Origin: Umezawaea sp036375055
GTDB taxonomy: Bacteria; Actinomycetota; Actinomycetes; Mycobacteriales; Pseudonocardiaceae
Assembly (NCBI RefSeq): GCF_036375055.1
Contig: NZ_DASUSQ010000007.1
Coordinates: 33,093-97,092, forward strand
Reading direction: 5' to 3'
Length of the DNA: 64,000 nt
The notes under the pieces are model-generated. The model did not search any database and had not been told where the DNA came from. It was given only the letters and a program-made list of their open reading frames with translations. Position numbers and translations under genes: made by a program. Shown here one piece after another: positions 1 to 7,430 of this stretch (positions within the stretch are counted from its first letter, which is position 1; each line of letters opens with the position of its first letter).

Positions 1-722
1 AGCGCGTCGAAGTCCGCGGTGGGTACCGGAGTGGCGAACGTGATCCGCACGCGGCGGACCGCGCGGTGACGCAGGGCGGCGACGCTGTCCACGGTGACCA
101 GACGGCCGTCGCGGATGATCCCGACCCGGTCGGCGACGCGTTCGACCTCGCTCATGATGTGCGAGGACATGAAGACCGTCTGCCCCGCCGCCTTGGCCTC
201 GGCGACCAACCGCAGGAACGTCTGCTGCACCAACGGGTCCAGCCCGGAGGTGGGTTCGTCGAGGATGAGCAGTTCCGGCTGATGCATGAACGCCTGCACC
301 AGACCCACTTTCTGCCGGTTGCCCTTCGACAGCGCCTTGATGCGTGCGCCGAGGTCGAGATCGAGCCGTTCGGCCAGTCCGGTGATCCGGGCACGGGAGA
401 TACCGCCGTGCAGGTTCGCCAGGAACGTCAGGCAGTCGTCGACGGTCTGCCGGGTGTCGACCACGAAGTCACCCGCCAGGTAGCCGATTCGCCGCTGCAC
501 GGCGACCGCGTCCGACCGCGGGTCCAACCCGAGCACGCGCACCGTCCCGCTGGTCGGGCGGATCAGATCGACCAGCATCCGGATGGTCGTCGACTTTCCC
601 GCGCCGTTGGGGCCGAGGTAGCCGAACACCTCGCCGCGGGCGATGTCGAGCGACAGGCTCGCGAGGCCGCGGCGATGCCTGTAGGTCTTGGTGAGCTGGT
701 CGAGCCGGATGACCGATTCCAC
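1..722 (-). CDS. ABC transporter ATP-binding protein (drug-exporter type), 3' end outside window
   Basis: The first 240 residues of an ABC ATPase are visible; the C-terminus runs off the left edge. The GTG start at 722 opens directly into the nucleotide-binding domain. Walker A GPNGAGKST is at residues 37-45, followed by signature LSKGNRQKVG, Walker B LLILDEP with D-loop SGLD, and switch histidine in FMSSHIMSEV. The arrangement matches DrrA/CcmA-type subunits that pair with a separate membrane permease, which would lie beyond position 1. It is divergent from a MarR-like regulator across 82 bp that hold an inverted repeat, so the regulator probably controls it. The substrate cannot be inferred. 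Confidence 0.93.
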   Translation of the reverse strand, partial: MESVIRLDQLTKTYRHRRGLASLSLDIARGEVFGYLGPNGAGKSTTIRMLVDLIRPTSGTVRVLGLDPRSDAVAVQRRIGYLAGDFVVDTRQTVDDCLTFLANLHGGISRARITGLAERLDLDLGARIKALSKGNRQKVGLVQAFMHQPELLILDEPTSGLDPLVQQTFLRLVAEAKAAGQTVFMSSHIMSEVERVADRVGIIRDGRLVTVDSVAALRHRAVRRVRITFATPVPTADFDA

Positions 723-739
723 GCTTCTAGACTGTACTG

Positions 740-763
740 AGTGTTCGCAAATTTCCAAACACT
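740..763. promoter_or_regulatory. Candidate operator between the ABC ATPase and the MarR-like regulator
   Basis: AGTGTT (740-745) and AACACT (758-763) form a perfect 6-bp inverted repeat around an AT-rich 12-bp centre. It sits in the only shared intergenic space of the two divergent genes, where a MarR-like autorepressor would be expected to bind. The function is inferred. Confidence 0.5.
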
Positions 764-804
764 TAAAACTGTTAGGATCGCGTCAAGACGATCGAGGGAG
801 ATGC

Positions 805-1263
805 ATGTCCGACACCGCCGACGCGGCCGAACAGCTCGCACTGATGCTGACCCAGAGCGGTCTGCAACGGATGACCGCACGCGTTCTCGCGGCGTTCCTG
901 TTCGCCGAGCAGGACACCGTCACCGCGGGCGATATCTCCGAACGACTCGCGATCAGCGCCGGTTCGGTGTCGACCGCCATCAAGTCCCTCATCGGCGTCG
1001 GCCTGATCGAACGCGTGCCGGCGCCGGGCAGCCGCCGCGAACACTTCCGCGTCCCCGACGAGGGCTGGGCCACGTTGATGTCCACCCAGAACACGGTCGT
1101 GCAGATGATGCAGGACGCGGCAGACAAGGGCATCGAGGCCGCCGGTGAAGACAGCATCGCCGGTCGACGCCTGGCGACCATGCGCGACTTCTACGCCCAC
1201 GTCATGCACGAACTGCCCGCCGTCATCGACCGCTGGCGCGCCGAACGCAGCACCGGCAAGTGA
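805..1263 (+). CDS. MarR/GbsR-like winged-helix transcriptional regulator
   Basis: A 152-residue protein with a winged-helix DNA-binding region around residues 30-80 (ISERLAISAGSVSTAIKSL as recognition region, then a wing ending near RREHFRV) and a helical C-terminus. The ATG at 805 is preferred because GAGGGAG (794-800) lies just upstream; a longer reading frame opening at 688 would overlap the divergent ABC gene. Members of this group typically repress the adjacent ABC exporter. The 740-763 palindrome is the likely binding site. The inducer is unknown. Confidence 0.85.
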   Translation: MSDTADAAEQLALMLTQSGLQRMTARVLAAFLFAEQDTVTAGDISERLAISAGSVSTAIKSLIGVGLIERVPAPGSRREHFRVPDEGWATLMSTQNTVVQMMQDAADKGIEAAGEDSIAGRRLATMRDFYAHVMHELPAVIDRWRAERSTGK

Positions 1264-2016
1264 TCCGCCTCCAGCACAGGCGTTCGACCGTGTGATGTGC
1301 CGCCGGGCCGTTGCCAGTTCAGGGTGGATTGGGTGGATAGGGCGCGGCTGCCGTCGTCAGGAGGGTTGCCATCGGCAGTAATGCCGTGGCGACACAAGGG
1401 CGCGGCCGTCATCCGAATCATGTGACCATCGCCCGATGGTCAGCCTTCGAGGTGCCCGGTAACCCTCTTTGCGAGCGCCGCAGCAGTGGATTGCGCGTGG
1501 CCCGGCGGTCGACGTCGTAGCGGCGTCATGCGGCGCCGACTGCCGGCTCGCCCACGAGCGTGGCGGACAGGCCGGCGGCGTCTTCGATGGACCGCCTGAC
1601 ACCTTGGCCGCGATCCTGGGCTCATCGCGTGCGCGGCGTCGACGAGCAGCCATCCACCCCGTAATGCAGGTCGGCACCGGGTCCAGCTCGTGACTATCGA
1701 TGTGGATCACAGCGTCGGGCGAAGCGGTCTCGATCAGACGTGGGATCGGGTCGTGCCGGGCACCGACCCGGCGGGCGAGTTCGACACGCTCCCATTCACA
1801 GCGGCACCCAAGCTGGTCGACGATCACGGCTTCCGGCGCGGTAACGGGCCCTCCAACCTCCGCAGCAGGTCGGCGCCCCCTGTATCACCGCTTGCCAGGG
1901 CCACTGCCGCCCCACGCACGACCGGAGCAGTCGCCACTGGGCAAGGCCGGTACTCGGTGGTACGTTGTAGCGGTACCCGGTAGCACCGAGTACCGGGAGA
2001 TCGAAGAGGGCTCACG
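1264..2016. other. Non-coding or degraded stretch upstream of padR
   Basis: About 750 bp with no convincing gene. Open frames on both strands (for example minus strand 1357-1827) show no recognisable domain, irregular composition and no ribosome-binding site. Its last 70 bp hold the padR promoter region and a long inverted repeat. It may be a decayed gene, but I could not identify a parent family. Confidence 0.4.
1947..1996. promoter_or_regulatory. Candidate PadR operator: 13-bp perfect inverted repeat
   Basis: CCGGTACTCGGTG (1947-1959) is repeated in perfect inverse at 1984-1996, with 24 bp between. The spacer contains further GTAC-centred half sites (around 1959-1977). It ends 20 bp before the padR start codon and so overlaps or follows the promoter, the usual place for PadR autorepression. 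Binding is inferred. Confidence 0.6.
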
Positions 2017-2343
2017 ATGGACGATCTGACGGAGATGCTGAAGGGCACGCTGGAGGGCTGCGTGCTGGAGATCATCGGCAGCGACGAGACCTACGGGTAC
2101 GCCATCACGCGTCGGCTGAACGATCTCGGTTTCACCGACGTCGTCGAGGGGACGGTCTACACCATCCTGCTTCGACTGGAGAAGAACGGGCTCGTCCAGG
2201 TGGCGAAACGACCGTCCGAGGTGGGCCCACCGCGGAAGTTCTACGCGCTCAACGACGCCGGACGCGAACAACTCGCGACGTTCTGGGTGAAGTGGGAGTA
2301 CATCACCTCACGGATCGACAAGCTCAAAGGGAGCGGGAGATGA
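2017..2343 (+). CDS. PadR-family transcriptional regulator
   Basis: A 108-residue PadR winged-helix protein. It shows the usual N-terminal pattern: helix 1 LKGTLEGCVLEII, the TYGYAITRRL segment, the GTVYTILLRLEKNGLV recognition helix and wing, then the GPPRKFYALNDAGREQL beta-wing. The length fits the short PadR-s1 class. AGAGGG at 2005-2010 is the ribosome-binding site. Its stop overlaps the next start by 4 bp (ATGA), so it heads a three-gene operon with two DUF1048 proteins, a common arrangement in Gram-positive bacteria. A strong inverted repeat just upstream suggests autoregulation. Confidence 0.93.
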   Translation: MDDLTEMLKGTLEGCVLEIIGSDETYGYAITRRLNDLGFTDVVEGTVYTILLRLEKNGLVQVAKRPSEVGPPRKFYALNDAGREQLATFWVKWEYITSRIDKLKGSGR

Positions 2344-2696
2344 ACTTCTGGGAGACCATCACGGGCAGCGATCTCACCAGGGAGTGGAAAGCTTTCGCGG
2401 CCAGGGCCGAGGTATTGCCTGCCGATTATCGAGCGGCGTGGGGAGAGGTCATCGGTCATCTCTTCCCCTACGGGGACTTCACCGGTCGCAACCTGATGCC
2501 GATCCTCGACGGTGCCCTGGGACTGCTCGAAGAAGCAGCGGCTGACGGGCTGGGCATCCACGAGGTGCTGGGTGATGACATCCGGGGCTTCTGCGCGGCG
2601 CTGGCCGGCGGAGAAGGAGCTCGGACCTATCGCGACCGGTGGCGCGAGCAGTTGAACAGGAACGTCGCGAGGAAATTGAGCCGACTAGGGGGCTGA
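2340..2696 (+). CDS. DUF1048-family protein (first of a tandem pair)
   Basis: A 118-residue, mostly helical protein of the DUF1048 type. The family is recognised by the N-terminal NFWETITGSDLTREWKAF segment, the central LPADYRAAWGEV motif and the C-terminal GDDIRGFCAAL block. No catalytic motif is visible. The start at 2340 overlaps the padR stop (ATGA), implying translational coupling. DUF1048 genes almost always follow a PadR gene; their role is unknown, and they may be partners or targets of the regulator. The next gene is a paralogue sharing the LPxDYR and GDDxxxFC motifs, so the pair arose by duplication. Confidence 0.85.
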   Translation: MNFWETITGSDLTREWKAFAARAEVLPADYRAAWGEVIGHLFPYGDFTGRNLMPILDGALGLLEEAAADGLGIHEVLGDDIRGFCAALAGGEGARTYRDRWREQLNRNVARKLSRLGG

Positions 2697-2697
2697 C

Positions 2698-3024
2698 GTG
2701 GGCATTCGGGACATCATCGAGGGCAAGAAGCAGTGGCGGGCGCACCTGGCGCGGGTCAAGGCGCTCCCGCCAGACTACCGGATCGTCTACCAGGAGATGC
2801 AGCGGTACATCTTCAAGGTCGGACCGATCGACCTGTATAACGGGACGCTGCTCTCAGGGATCGTCGACTTCTTCGAAGAGGGCGTCGCGGCCGGCAAGGG
2901 AGTCCTGCAGCTCATCGGCGACGACGTCGCCGCTTTCTGCGACGACCTCCTCAAGGATTCGCGCACCTACGCGGACGTCTACCAGGAGTCCATCGGCAGG
3001 GAACCTGGCACGGCCGAGAAGTAG
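2698..3024 (+). CDS. DUF1048-family protein (second of a tandem pair)
   Basis: A 108-residue paralogue of the preceding gene with IRDIIEGKKQWRAHLARVKA at the N-terminus, LPPDYRIVYQEM in the middle and the conserved GDDVAAFCDDLL block near the C-terminus. The GTG start lies 1 bp after the upstream stop codon, so it is the last gene of the padR operon. It has no signal peptide or membrane segment. Function is unknown; the conserved PadR association suggests a role in the same regulatory response. Confidence 0.85.
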   Translation: MGIRDIIEGKKQWRAHLARVKALPPDYRIVYQEMQRYIFKVGPIDLYNGTLLSGIVDFFEEGVAAGKGVLQLIGDDVAAFCDDLLKDSRTYADVYQESIGREPGTAEK

Positions 3025-3469
3025 TTCCTGCTGCCCGAGTGCACCGGCGGGTGCCTTGACCACCGGGATGTCATAGCCCCGGTCTGTGTAGAGCCGCCGC
3101 CGAGAAGCGCACATCCCGCCACCAGGCTGGAATTTTCCACCGCGCTGAACACTTCGCGTTAACCCTTGATCGTTCGTTCGATACCAGTGCGAAATCGAGT
3201 CCGCATCTCGTATTTCATTGCGGATCATGGTCACGTTGCCCAGCGACTCCGTTTCGTCAGCACGGTGGCGGTCCTGCCTTCGAATGGTGGGCGATCAAGG
3301 CTGCCGCGATCAGTTCAGCGTTCGTGGCCGCCGGGCTGCGCCAAACAGGCCGAGACAAGACCGTGCTGGACGTTATAGACCAGGAGACTGCCTACCGACC
3401 CGGAAAGTCCGAGAAGCCTGTCGAGATGCACGGGTGCGCACCTCGACGGTGACAGGAAGAAAGGAAATC
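3025..3469. other. Intergenic stretch with a trace of an IS5-type transposase
   Basis: About 445 bp without an intact gene. On the minus strand at about 3070-3102 the translation reads RRRLYTDRGYD, close to the conserved second-aspartate region of IS5-family transposases (LYADRGYD). The frame is open for only a short distance and no terminal repeats were found, so it is at most a transposase scrap. The last 20 bp hold the ribosome-binding site of the following hydrolase. Confidence 0.35.
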
Positions 3470-4273
3470 ATGGCCATCACACCTTCAGCCTGGACCGGCA
3501 TGGTGTCGGTCGACGACACCGCGCTGTACGTGCGCGACACCGGCGGCCGCGGACGCCCGGTGGTCTACCTCAACGGCGCCTATGCCGACCAGACGCACTG
3601 GCGGCGGGTCGTTGCCGACCTCGGCAGCGACTACCGGCACATCACCTACGACGAGCGTGCCCGCGGCAAGTCCAAGCGCTCGGCGGACTATTCGTTCGAG
3701 GCGTGCATCCGGGACCTGGACGCCGTCCTCACGGCGAGGGGTGTGGACCGGCCGCTGGTGGTGGGCTGGTCCTATGGGGGCATCCTGGCCTGGCACTGGG
3801 CCGACCGGAATCCGGACCGCGTCCTGGGGGTGGTGACCGTGGACGCCTTTCCGATCGGCCTGACCGGAAAGGCCGGTCAGGAGCGGATCCGGAAGCTGTT
3901 CCGCCGGATGCGGTTGTTGTTTCCGATCGCCGCCCGGCTGGGATTGGCCGCGCGGATGACGGCCGACCAGCACGCCGAGGTCAACATCGAGCTCAACGAG
4001 ATCGCCGCCGCCAGCGTGCCGGTCCTCGACCGTATGACCTGCCCCGTGCGGTTCGTCCTGGCAACAGGTGACAGCCTCGGGACCCAGGGAGGGGAAATGG
4101 ACCAGGGGCGGACCGTGCTCGAACCGCTGCTCGCCGGCAACCCGAACCTCAAGGTGAGCGCGAAGGTCGCGAGCAACCACAGCAAGATCCTGCGCAACGA
4201 CTCCCCCGCGGTCGCCCAGGCCGTACGTGAGCTGGCCTCCACCTGCGGTCAGGCGGCCCGCAGGTCCACGTGA
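3470..4273 (+). CDS. Alpha/beta-hydrolase
   Basis: A 267-residue single-domain alpha/beta-hydrolase. The nucleophile elbow is GWSYGG (Ser101), the oxyanion region is YLNGAYADQTHW near residue 35, and a late His in ASNHSKIL is the likely catalytic base. The frame is open back to 3218, but ATG 3470 is preceded by a purine-rich site (AGGAAGAAAGGA) and starts at the normal family position. It is cytoplasmic, with no signal peptide. The substrate is unknown; the fold fits esterases and epoxide hydrolase-like enzymes. It stands alone, followed by an inverted repeat that may end transcription. Confidence 0.87.
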   Translation: MAITPSAWTGMVSVDDTALYVRDTGGRGRPVVYLNGAYADQTHWRRVVADLGSDYRHITYDERARGKSKRSADYSFEACIRDLDAVLTARGVDRPLVVGWSYGGILAWHWADRNPDRVLGVVTVDAFPIGLTGKAGQERIRKLFRRMRLLFPIAARLGLAARMTADQHAEVNIELNEIAAASVPVLDRMTCPVRFVLATGDSLGTQGGEMDQGRTVLEPLLAGNPNLKVSAKVASNHSKILRNDSPAVAQAVRELASTCGQAARRST

Positions 4274-4756
4274 CGGTGATGTGCAGCCGACAGGGCCCAG
4301 TCGGTTCGGTGCGCCGACCGACCATGTCCTCAGGGTGTTCTACGCCGCATCGCGCCCCGAGGACATGGTCGGGCTCGTGCTGATCGCGGTGTCGACGTCG
4401 CTGAACGGTCGGAACAGGGGGTAGCCCACAGTTCGGGTTGGATCATGCGGGTCACGGCGGCAGCGACGGCTTGAACCCGGACTCCGCGGCCCTGCGGTGC
4501 CCGGCCGCTCGCGTCATCGACGCCTGCGACCACTCGGACGCCATTGAATGCGAGACGTGCTCGATACGACTTCCGCTGACGATGTTCGCGACGACACCGT
4601 GCAACTACGTGAGGAACTCCTCGCCGAGGCGCTGGATTGGATGGTGTCGCGAGTGAGCACGTTGTCCAACGACCGTCCTCATGAGACAGCAGGCGTCACG
4701 CGGACCTTCTAGCATGGGTTTCGCCCGCCGCTCCGACCCGCTGGGAAGGTTTCATC
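4274..4756. other. Degraded intergenic stretch with a hydrolase-like remnant
   Basis: About 480 bp without an intact gene. In the plus frame around 4334-4424 the translation FYAASRPEDMVGLVLIAVST resembles the segment after the nucleophile elbow of alpha/beta-hydrolases (AARHPERVAGLVLVD), suggesting a decayed second hydrolase. It overlaps the inverted repeat at 4318-4372. The rest shows no recognisable feature. Confidence 0.35.
4318..4372. repeat. 14-bp perfect inverted repeat, 27-bp spacer
   Basis: CCGACCATGTCCTC (4318-4331) pairs exactly with 4359-4372. It begins 45 bp after the alpha/beta-hydrolase stop codon. There is no T-tract, so it could be a factor-independent hairpin typical of actinomycetes, an operator, or a relic of a mobile element. 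Confidence 0.5.
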
Positions 4757-5086
4757 ATGACCGACTGCGACATGTCCGCGTTGCGGGAACGCGCCGGCAA
4801 CGGCGACAAGGACGCGGTCGACGAGCTCATCCAGCTCGCGGGTGAACTCGGTGACATGGATGAGCTGCGACGACTGGCCGACCAGGGCAACGCGACCGCT
4901 GCCGACGAACGCGTCCAACTCGCCGGTGAGCGAGGCGATCGCAACGAGTTGCGGCGACTGTCCGACAAAGGAAACTCCACCGCCACCGACCAACTGGTCG
5001 AACTCGCGACCGAGTTGGAAGACCTGGAGGAGTTGCGCCGCCTTGCCGCCCCAGGGCCACACCGCTGCCCGCGAGCAACTCAATGA
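4757..5086 (+). CDS. Small protein of tandem 28-residue repeats, apparent frameshift near the 3' end
   Basis: After a short leader the protein consists of 28-residue units with the pattern (D/N/E)ELRRLAxxGNxTAxDxLVxLAxExxD, three complete and one partial. Hydrophobic spacing suggests paired helices like HEAT, Sel1 or TPR solenoids. In the annotated frame the fourth unit breaks after ELRRLAA. Removing one base from the C run at 5049-5052 restores the repeat (QGHTAAREQLNELTHG) and gives a stop at 5102, so the true or ancestral end is 5102. Function is unknown; such solenoids usually bind proteins. Confidence 0.7.
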   Translation: MTDCDMSALRERAGNGDKDAVDELIQLAGELGDMDELRRLADQGNATAADERVQLAGERGDRNELRRLSDKGNSTATDQLVELATELEDLEELRRLAAPGPHRCPRATQ

Positions 5087-5123
5087 ACTGACCCACGGGT
5101 GACCCACCGGCTGTGAATCGTCG

Positions 5124-5543
5124 TCACGCCGACGGCACGTTGCCGACGAGCCTGCCCGCGGTCGATGTTCGCTGCACGGGAATGGACAGGACGTTCCGGT
5201 CGTACTCCTCCTCGGGCACAGTGGCACGGGTGGCCCTGATGGTGGAGGCCAGGGCGAGCCCTGTCAGGGCGCACAGCAGGAGTACGGCGGCGTCGCCGCG
5301 CGACTGCGGGGTGAACGCCAGTTCACCGTGTCTGCCGAGCACGAATCCGGCGTGCAGGCACCAGCAGACGACAGCGGTGGCCAGGGTCGCGCCGACGGAG
5401 GACAGCAGGGCGATGAGGTCGACGACCGCGACGAGCGCTAGCACCGAGAGAATCGGCTGGCCGGTCGCGCCGACGGTGACGGCGAGTGCGGTGGCGGTGA
5501 CGCCGAGGACCGCACCGAGGGGGAATCCGAAGCCACCGGGCAT
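5124..5543 (-). CDS. Small multi-span membrane protein, unknown function
   Basis: About 139 residues from the ATG at 5543 (the open frame is longer, to 5918, but the added part is low-complexity and lacks hydrophobic character). Hydrophobic segments near residues 8-27, 30-62 (long enough for two spans) and 85-103 suggest three or four transmembrane helices, followed by a charged cytoplasmic tail with VPEEEYDRN. I see no clear ribosome-binding site, so the start is uncertain. The arrangement recalls KdpD-type DUF4118 membrane modules, but no sequence motif fixes that. It may be linked to the potassium-transport remnants next to it. Confidence 0.5.
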   Translation of the reverse strand: MPGGFGFPLGAVLGVTATALAVTVGATGQPILSVLALVAVVDLIALLSSVGATLATAVVCWCLHAGFVLGRHGELAFTPQSRGDAAVLLLCALTGLALASTIRATRATVPEEEYDRNVLSIPVQRTSTAGRLVGNVPSA

Positions 5544-5674
5544 CGGGGGTGACGTGCGTATGTGTCCAGTGCAGTCCGTGCACGCCCGCGGTGGAAGGTG
5601 CCTTGCCACGTTCCGCACACCGGGGGCGCGAATATTGACGCGTCCCTGATCTCTACCGCCACGCGATGGTGTGT

Positions 5675-5965
5675 GTGCGTCACAACCACCACGTGCTGAA
5701 CGTGGCGGCGGCGGCAGGCGTGGCCGCGTTGACGTCGACGTTTCCGCGAGTTGCCGGCCTACACCGTGGGTGTGCCGAAGCAGCGGGTGTTCGTGCTCAT
5801 CGCCGAGGTCGAGCCCGAACACGTGTGGCAACGAGTGCTGCGGAACCAGCGCGGCGCTGTACTCGCGCGCGCTGCGGCGGCGCACCGATTCCGTGGTGTG
5901 CCGCTTACGCTTCCACATCGGCCCGTTGGACGCGCCTCGGCGGTCGTCGTCACCATGGCGTCAAC
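5675..5965 (+). pseudogene. Possible remnant of a KUP-type potassium transporter C-terminus
   Basis: In different plus-strand frames the translations RHNHHVLN (about 5678-5702), QRVFVLIAEVEPEHVWQRVL (about 5780-5840) and RRRTDSVVCRLRFHIGPLD (about 5875-5935) follow one another in the order expected for the cytoplasmic tail of KUP/HAK potassium transporters (HNHVLxERVVxL... then a late RLRF/RYGF-type strand). At least two frameshifts separate them. The match is by eye and partial. A KimA-like transporter gene lies 1.5 kb downstream. Confidence 0.35.
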
Positions 5966-6036
5966 GTATTCGGCTTCCACGTCAAGAGTTCGTGCGAAAC
6001 GGTGTCCGCTGGGCAGGAAGGGATCAGGCTGAGCCC

Positions 6037-6168
6037 GTGGACGACTTGACTTGCGCGCTCGTGTTGATCGGTGTCTTCCTCCTGGTGGCGCTGGGGCTGC
6101 GTGCGGTGCAGTCCTGGCCGGTCGGCGCACCGGACGCACGCGAATCCGACGACCACCTACTCGACTAG
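6037..6168 (+). CDS. 43-residue single-span membrane peptide
   Basis: GTG at 6037 opens a 43-residue frame: short acidic start, one hydrophobic helix (LTCALVLIGVFLLVALGLRA, about residues 4-23) and an acidic tail ending DDHLLD. Its stop codon TAG forms part of the ribosome-binding site of the next gene (TAGGAGCG), so the two are probably co-translated. Small one-helix peptides of this layout occur with potassium and other transporters (KdpF is an example), but there is no specific sequence match. Function unknown. Confidence 0.45.
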   Translation: MDDLTCALVLIGVFLLVALGLRAVQSWPVGAPDARESDDHLLD

Positions 6169-6177
6169 GAGCGCCCG

Positions 6178-6648
6178 GTGGCCGAAGAACAACCGATCCC
6201 GACAACAGGGCCGATGATCACCGTGGAGATCGCCGTCGTCCTGGCTGAGGACGCCGCGGATCCCGATCTTGCTGTGGCCGTCGCTCACGTCTCACCCGCG
6301 CTGGTGGTGTCCGACGGCTCGCGCGTCGATGGCGACGCGTCCGGTGAACTGCTCGTCTTGGGCTTCGCCCGGATTCCGCTGGACGCCTTCGCCCCTGCCG
6401 TTGCGTGGATGGTCATGACGCGGGGAGGCGAGGTCGTGGCCCAGCGCTCGGGCCCGGAGTGCCTGGGTGATCCGGTGGAAGCACTGCGGCGATACGCGAA
6501 GTCGACGACCGCACCGCTGGTGAAAGGCCAGGTCGTGCTCACCGGTGCCCTGGGCCCGGCAGCGCCGGTGAGCGAGGGTGACCTGGTCATGGCCCATATC
6601 TCCGGGCTGGGCACGGTGAGCGCGATGTTGCAGGCCAGCACGAAGTAG
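6178..6648 (+). CDS. N-terminally shortened 2-keto-4-pentenoate hydratase / oxalocrotonate decarboxylase-like protein
   Basis: A 156-residue protein resembling the C-terminal two thirds of the MhpD/FAH-fold hydratase family. The order is VEIAVVL (family: EIAFVL), the segment ending SDGSR, then GEVVAQRSGPECLGDPVEALRRYA and LVKGQVVLTGALGPAAPVSEGDLV, which is the typical G-x-P-x-x-A-L-x-W-L-A...L-x-x-G-x-x-V-L-T-G-S signature region. Family members are about 260 residues, so roughly 90 N-terminal residues are missing, and the Glu pair that binds the metal is partly changed. It may be a decayed enzyme or a stand-alone relative. The GTG start has AGGAGCG upstream. Confidence 0.5.
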   Translation: MAEEQPIPTTGPMITVEIAVVLAEDAADPDLAVAVAHVSPALVVSDGSRVDGDASGELLVLGFARIPLDAFAPAVAWMVMTRGGEVVAQRSGPECLGDPVEALRRYAKSTTAPLVKGQVVLTGALGPAAPVSEGDLVMAHISGLGTVSAMLQASTK

Positions 6649-7430
6649 CGCAACCACAGGTGGCTCAGGCTCAAGCGGTGAGCTCCCCCGCCGCCAGGAT
6701 GACCTCCAGCAGGTGCGAGGCGGTGACGACGCGTGGATCGTGTCCTTGTCGCTCACCAGCAGCAAAGGGGTGCGCAGCCGCGTCATGGTGGCGGCGCACT
6801 CGATGACGGTGGCTCCCCGGACACCCTGGGCAGCTCGTAGCGATTCTCCCTGGGCGGCAGCAACTCCTTGACCGTGCGCCCGTCGAGCTTGCTCACACAG
6901 GCCTCCGCGCCGCCGCGCTCGTCGTACCCCCTCGCCAACGACGGGTCTTCCAGCACGTAGCCAGGCACGATGAACCGGAGCAGTCCCCGGCAACGCTTTC
7001 GTGCTCACCGGCGATCACGAACCCGTGGCGTCGATCCCTCGACCCCGATGAACCAGCCTTCGACCGACGTGATCGCTACAGACACCGGTTTCGTTTGAAC
7101 ATCCGGTGCAACACCAAGCCGGACAGGGAAATCACCCCCATCGCAACCTCCGTACCTCGGGATGGTCAGGCGTTGGGGCGCAACCGGAAATCGCGGCCGT
7201 CACTCCGCTCCTGCCCTCCGTTTGCGTCGAGCAGTCTGCAGACGTGTGCGCGACCATGAGAGTGCTCCTTCATGTGTCTGCAAGGAGACAAGTCCGGGCG
7301 GTAGCCGAGACAACCGGATGCCGCCCAGATCGAAGGACGGCAACATCAGGCCGCCGCGGCGGTACCCACTCCCGCAGTGCGAGTCGAGTTCTCGTGATCC
7401 TCTCGGACCGTTCGGGGTCAGACTGCGGGT
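6649..7430. other. Degraded stretch between the hydratase-like gene and the KimA-like transporter
   Basis: About 780 bp with no intact gene. The left half (about 6672-7000, minus strand) holds a lipase-like remnant described separately. In the right half (7010-7430) I see no coding pattern, repeat or RNA signal on either strand. Confidence 0.45.
6672..7000 (-). pseudogene. Frameshifted secretory-lipase/hydrolase remnant
   Basis: The minus strand reads, in successive frames, LLRFIVPGYVLEDPSLARGY, then ACVSKLDGRTVKELLPPREN, then TRLRTPLLLVSDKDTIHAS, then HLLEVILAAGELTA and a stop. This order fits the C-terminal half of secreted LIP-type lipases or related alpha/beta-hydrolases, where P-LLLVxxxxDxxxxA carries the catalytic aspartate. 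At least two frameshifts break it and no start is present. The family assignment is tentative. Confidence 0.4.

Noticed and set aside
1357..1827. 156-residue minus-strand open frame
   Set aside because: No recognisable family, no ribosome-binding site and irregular composition; kept as part of an uncharacterised non-coding stretch.
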